NCBI GenBank assembly: GCA_963920765.1
Contig: OY987245.1
Coordinates: 12,974,727-13,038,726 of the forward strand
Reading direction: 5' to 3'
From: Ulota crispa
Taxonomy: Eukaryota; Streptophyta; Bryopsida; Orthotrichales; Orthotrichaceae
Length of the DNA: 64,000 bases
The position numbers and the translations under genes are program-made. Below are positions 59,938 to 64,000 of this stretch, piece after piece. Below the pieces are notes generated by a model. The model was given only the letters and a program-made list of their open reading frames with translations. It was not told the origin of the DNA and made no database searches. The number at the start of each line of letters is the position of its first letter. Position 1 is the stretch's first letter.

Positions 59938-61720
59938 AGTTGGATTTATTGTGAAAGTTAGTTAGCAATCCGCTAACGTTTGTCCTTGTCTGCACAGAAA
60001 TTCTTTCCATCACTCATTACTATATTATCTAGTGCCAAATTGAGTGATAAAAACAACGAGCCAAGAATGCCATTGATGTTTCTTGAGAATGACGCCAATG
60101 TTGAGAGGTGGTACTCGATCGAGGAGCAATACTTGAAAGGATATCTACCGGACGCTGCCGATAAAATCATCGATAGCGACGAGGCTAAACGGAAACCCCT
60201 CAAGGAGTTTGATTTCAAATTATGGTATGGGCTACGCGCAAAAGATATTTCCATGATTGCTGATAAGGTTGAAGCAAAGACAACTTGCATGAAGAGCTCA
60301 AGGGGGAAGAATATCACCAACAATGTTCCATTGCCACTGAAAGATGCAGCAAAGCGTGTTCGTCTTCATTGCATGATGAAGAACAAGCTCATGAGCTACT
60401 ATAAGGGCTGGCTCCTTCCTTGCAAGAAGCCGGAGTTTGTTGATTATACATCGACGGAGTGGAATTTGCTAGCGGCGGAGAAGAACATAACGGAGGACGA
60501 CATTGAGCTCTGGGTCAACAAAGCACTGGAAACAGTAGCAAGGCGGCAATGGTTTGAAGAATGAAACAAGCCCATCAACAAGAATTATGACCCAAATGAA
60601 TGTCCATCTTTAGTTACATAAATGTGGAGGCTTGCAAAGGAAGTCGCCCCCGCTCGTCGTGGCGTCGTAGACAGGGACGCGGAGTACAATAATAGTCACC
60701 TCTGCAAGACCATGGATTTGAAAACCTAGAATTTGGAGGAGATATTATCATCGCCTGACATCGTGGCATAGAGGGGAGTAGATGTGCATCATATGTACTT
60801 CTGCTTCATGTTTGAGGAAGCAGAGAACGGAGGTGTACGCGCTATAAAACTGGAAGAACGGTGACTACGGAAATTATTCAATGTCCTCAAGCTCAAAGTT
60901 CCATACTAGCAGTTGTCTATAATTGTCCAATTGCCTGCCGTGATTTTAACAGATTTTGAGGGATTTGCATCAATTGTGACTCATGCAAAGGCGCGGCAAA
61001 GGGAATCAAAGGCTAAAGTGTGGTTTCACCATTGTGTCAACTACTTCCCTATTTCTGGCGACAACTTTCTTTGACCAGCAACTGGGACCAAATTCAACGT
61101 CAACGAGGTCTTTCTCTATGGGTATGACCCAAAGCAAAGCAAGTAGAACTGCTTTGCTCTCTATTTCACCGGACCGAGGGCTCCAAGACCATACTACAAT
61201 GCGGATGACACGGAGGATTCAAACAGCTTTTGGAAGAGGACTAAGCTACCATAGATGAGAGTGAAGACTTTGACTGACATGTTTCTCAATCACATCATCG
61301 ATAACATGGTAGTTTATATGTTAACGGCGGTCCCAAATTCACACATCCGGAACTCATAAGAACTCTGCCACCCTCAAACCTTGTGCTTTATAATCTTTCT
61401 ATCCAATCCCTTCATGTAGGAAAGCTGACATTTCTTTGTTGTATTTATCTCAGATCAGGCGAGCCAAAGTTCTGGAACTGGCATTCTCAGAACCTTACAA
61501 GGTCAAAGCAAAGTCCGTCGGACAACAGATTTGGAACCACGTCAATCCTGCAGATAATGCAGATGCTGATAGTTCCAACGCTGATATTCCTAGAGCTGTT
61601 GATCCAGCTCCAAACAAAGCCCATGAACATTGGAGGGAGGAAGCATCAGACCACTCGGCCGGTTCTCGAGATCTGGCCCAAAGGCGGCTCAACAATGTCC
61701 AGGTACAAATTCTGAGGTGC

Positions 61721-61741
61721 CCATCCGGGGATCCCCGATGG
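61721..61741. repeat. palindrome copy in intron 61703-61856
   Basis: CATCCGGGGATCCCCGATGG, central GATC at 61730, just inside the donor site. Confidence 0.8.
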
Positions 61742-61989
61742 CTGCGTTGCAGATATCATTTGGTTGCTCTTATTGGAAGATTCGTTGATCACCGTCGGTT
61801 TCTTTAATAAACGCAATAGAGGTCCTTCTTATTCTAACTCCGTGATTGAATTTTAGGAAGCCTAGCCTAATTCTCCTTGGTCCCAGAGAAAGAGAGGAGC
61901 TCCACGCGGTCGCCATCAAGGTACTCATCCCACTTTCGCAAACCCGTGCGGCGTCGGGTTGATAATGAAGAGGTTTGTAACTTTACCTA

Positions 61990-62061
61990 ACTATCAGGGA
62001 TCTCCCAATGTGCCTACCCTTGCAATGAATTTCTCTTTTTCATCGGGAGATCCCTCGATGC
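61990..62061. repeat. two palindromes in intron 61973-62127
   Basis: Central GATC at 61999 and 62049, 50 bp apart. The second, CATCGGGAGATCCCTCGATG, pairs in its outer arms. Confidence 0.8.
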
Positions 62062-62349
62062 CAACAGTCGTCTGAATCAATGAAATCAATTCGGATCCTA
62101 ATTTTTGACCTCTCAAATCATTTTCAGGAATTGCCCCCAAAATCTCCTCCATCGCGTAGGCGTCATGGGAGCTCAAGTCCAACGGATCAGCGTGGGAATA
62201 GGGAGCCCTCAGTCAATTGATGGTCGTGGAAATTGTCCGGCTCCTCCAAATCCAACAAAGACAATCATCACTCACCAACCGTTGACCAGGTTTGAACTCT
62301 TCATAGCAAAAGCCACTAGTTCAGGACATGGAATGATCCTTACTTGACT

Positions 62350-62421
62350 ATTGTCGGGGATCCCCGGATGCTTAACAATGCCAAGAGCTTAGGTAACTAA
62401 TATTTGGGGGTCTCCCGATGC
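62350..62421. repeat. two palindromes in intron 62290-62499
   Basis: TTGTCGGGGATCCCCGGATG, with GATC at 62359, and a weaker GGGGGTCTCCCGATG centred near 62411, about 51 bp further. Confidence 0.75.
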
Positions 62422-62999
62422 AATTTCACTCTGATTAGCAACTTAATTGATGCCTATGATGTTCATCATTGTTCATTGTGACTGCAAGATGTTTCTCAGG
62501 TAACATTACGGCAACACAGTTGGACTTCAAGTCAGTCGAAGGATAAAAATGTTGCTGGCCCCTCGGCCAAATCCCCAACTCGGAGGTCCAAAAAAGTCCG
62601 GAGCGGAGTGGTGCCAAGGCTTTGAAGAAGTCTGCGCCTACAAGAAAGGCACAAAGTTCATCAAAGAGGCCATTCCAATGCAAGAAGGATTTGGCGCCAC
62701 CGGCTTGGTGCGCAAAGGGAGTTGCTTCAGAGAAACATTCAAATGCTGGGGCGGATCAGACTTTTGAGACTGATGATGACGCGGAGAAATAGGAAGCATC
62801 TAGGAGAGCTAAATGCGCTCATCATTGGTCACTTGTAGCCAGTCGAGCCTCTCCTCCAGCAAGTAGGTCGATCCTGATAATTCCAACCCCACTCCCAACT
62901 GACTCTACCAAAGTGGCTGCCACCGTCCTTTCTCTACTTGTAGTTTCCGACCATCCACAACCTGCTTGAGCCAAGTCACAGCAGCCACCTTCACATTCT

Positions 63000-63400
63000 C
63001 TCACCCCTCCTATGACTGTCTCTTTGTCAACTTCAGGTGGGGGTCCTGGGGATGCAGATGCAGGCGTCAATGCATCTAGGGATCCCCGGATACCCCGCAA
63101 GCCCTCACCTAATGTTGTAGTTATTCCCATGGATGAGTCCCAATCCAATCCTGTAGAACTCATGACTCAAGAGGTTTTTTAGACACGTTGAAAGACATCC
63201 GCCCTCTCAGTTCTCCACCTGCAACTGCTGGGCAAGCGGTATCGTATTCTAATGTCAATGTTGTCACACCGGTTGAAGGGCTGACTATGACCATGACAGA
63301 TGCACCGCCCCTTAGTCCGTCAATTGCTCCTTTGCTGGGTAATTCAAGTGTGGCCGATTTTAATATTGTCACACCAGCAGAAATTCATATTGAATAGGTT
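63000..63400 (+). pseudogene. Ser/Pro/Thr-rich coding-like linker with a palindrome
   Basis: Two consecutive open stretches: one with SGGGPGDADAGVNASRDPRI, then one with PLSSPPATAGQAVSYSNV and DAPPLSPSIAPLLG, ending near 63397. They read as a disordered linker between the upstream gene and the FCP1-like domain. The palindrome CATCTAGGGATCCCCGGATA (GATC at 63081) lies in this coding-like frame, not in a candidate intron. Confidence 0.35.
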
Positions 63401-63763
63401 TGTATCTAACTTAGATGCATTGGACTTGATTTTTTTCCAAGTTTTATTCTTCTTCATAGGCTCTTTTCTTTGTCAATTCATTCCAGAAGAATTTAAGCCG
63501 TCATGCTGCGTCAGCAATTTACTTATATTTCATCTTTTGACTTTGTTATTTGTCAAGGGGTGGAGTTAAAAGAAGAGGATGAGTTGGGTAGTCCTTCACC
63601 GGCAAGAGGAGATCCTGAGGATCGTGAGGGAAAGGGTTTAGGAGATGACAAAGTCCCAAGTGCTAAGAATGACACCATACTTTGACATTGGCATCGTCCC
63701 TTTAGCTTCCCAATTCGGTTTCTCTGACTCTAACTTCCTAGCGTCACTATCCTTTGCAGATTT

Positions 63764-64000
63764 ACCAATGAATATTCCATTACAACCAATGCAATTGAAT
63801 GAGGTACCACTTTGATAATATACTGTGGTTCTAGATTTGAACGGAGTTTTGGTTCACAGATATAGAACGCATGGAAAAACCTGTTGTATTTGGAGACCAA
63901 GAGCTAGACAATTTTTGAATTGGCTGTACACCAAAGCAACACTTGGGTTTTGGAGTTGTGCTTCTGAGGCTAGCGTGCGGGTTATGATTGCGGATTTGAC
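63764..64000 (+). pseudogene. FCP1/NIF-like (HAD) phosphatase domain, partial at window edge
   Basis: After an AG acceptor (…TTTGCAG, ~63761) the frame gives NIPLQPMQLNEVPL, then YTVVLDLNGVLVHRYRTHGK, then RPRARQFLNWLYTKATLGFW and CASEASVRVMIADL, running off the end. This is the start of an FCP1-homology domain: motif I D-x-D-x is here DLNG, a variant common in plant relatives; the following RPxxxxFL and GFWSxAxE blocks are typical. FCP1-like HAD phosphatases act on phosphoproteins such as the RNA polymerase II CTD; the Asn in place of the second Asp may alter catalysis. The frame just before motif I is broken, so this copy may be a relic. It may be the C-terminal part of the gene at 58.7-62.8 kb. 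Confidence 0.6.

Larger units (their letters stand above)
58728..62770 (+). pseudogene. broken multi-exon gene with a possible ParB-like motif
   Basis: Plus-strand coding-like segments: 58731-59045; 59089-59411 (basic, PQKKNKKRK start); ~59446-59873; 59998-60564 and on to ~61250; then 61857-61972, 62128-62289 and 62500-62770, which are Ser/Pro/Lys-rich (KSPTRRSKKVRSG). At about 59576 the stretch LYYIIGGQHMVEVYRQL resembles the I-(I/V)-x-G-x-H/R signature of ParB/sulfiredoxin-like folds; this is my inference. Candidate GT-AG introns are 59874-59997, 61703-61856, 61973-62127 and 62290-62499. Each contains one or two palindromes. The frame is interrupted repeatedly, so the copy looks dead. Whether it forms one gene with the FCP1-like domain downstream is not certain. 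Confidence 0.45.

Overview
This is eukaryotic nuclear DNA from a land plant. One intact host gene is clear: a five-exon group IIb WRKY transcription factor at 20663-23627 (+). Its WRKYGQK core, its C-X5-C/H-X-H zinc ligands and the intron just before the V-Q-R residues are diagnostic of plant groups IIa/IIb. The rest is AT-rich intergenic DNA packed with small DNA transposons, many of them nested. I cannot name the species. Abundant relics of DUF7869 and ParB-like/FCP1-like genes lean, in my inference, toward a non-seed plant (bryophyte, lycophyte or fern).

Layout. 1-19.3 kb: a graveyard of non-autonomous DNA elements. It includes several TTAA-bounded, CCCCT-ended elements (piggyBac-like hallmarks), Tourist-like GAGCATCTCC elements with 3-bp target duplications, a 1.26-kb near-perfect fold-back, a hAT-like transposase remnant and a degenerate minisatellite inside a possible LTR fossil. 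19.7-23.9 kb: WRKY promoter rich in W-boxes, a leader with three short uORFs, the WRKY gene, and 91 protein-like open codons after its stop. 24-46 kb: more elements, including a Tc1/mariner-type fold-back, a CACTA-type family shared with a WRKY intron, tandemly abutting ~300-bp elements, and pairs of TTAA elements that share one TTAA.

46-64 kb differs from the rest. It holds a broken DUF7869 gene on the minus strand (48.1-52.8 kb), split by a 2.2-kb insertion. A 164-bp satellite (about 12 units, 53.0-55.0 kb) follows. A broken multi-exon gene on the plus strand (58.7-64 kb) has a possible ParB-like motif, a long Ser/Pro/Lys-rich region and, running off the window end, an FCP1/NIF-like phosphatase domain. 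Across this block I count about 25 copies of a ~20-bp palindrome, consensus YRTCCGGGGATCCCCGGAYR. The outer arm bases change in a compensating way from copy to copy. Neighbouring copies tend to lie either 50-54 or 93-95 bp apart while the DNA between them is unrelated. Copies occupy all five candidate introns I could place in the two genes. I saw no such palindrome in the first 46 kb. This palindrome system is the most likely undescribed feature of the window.

Element families were assigned by eye from ends, duplications and mutual similarity; no database search was possible.
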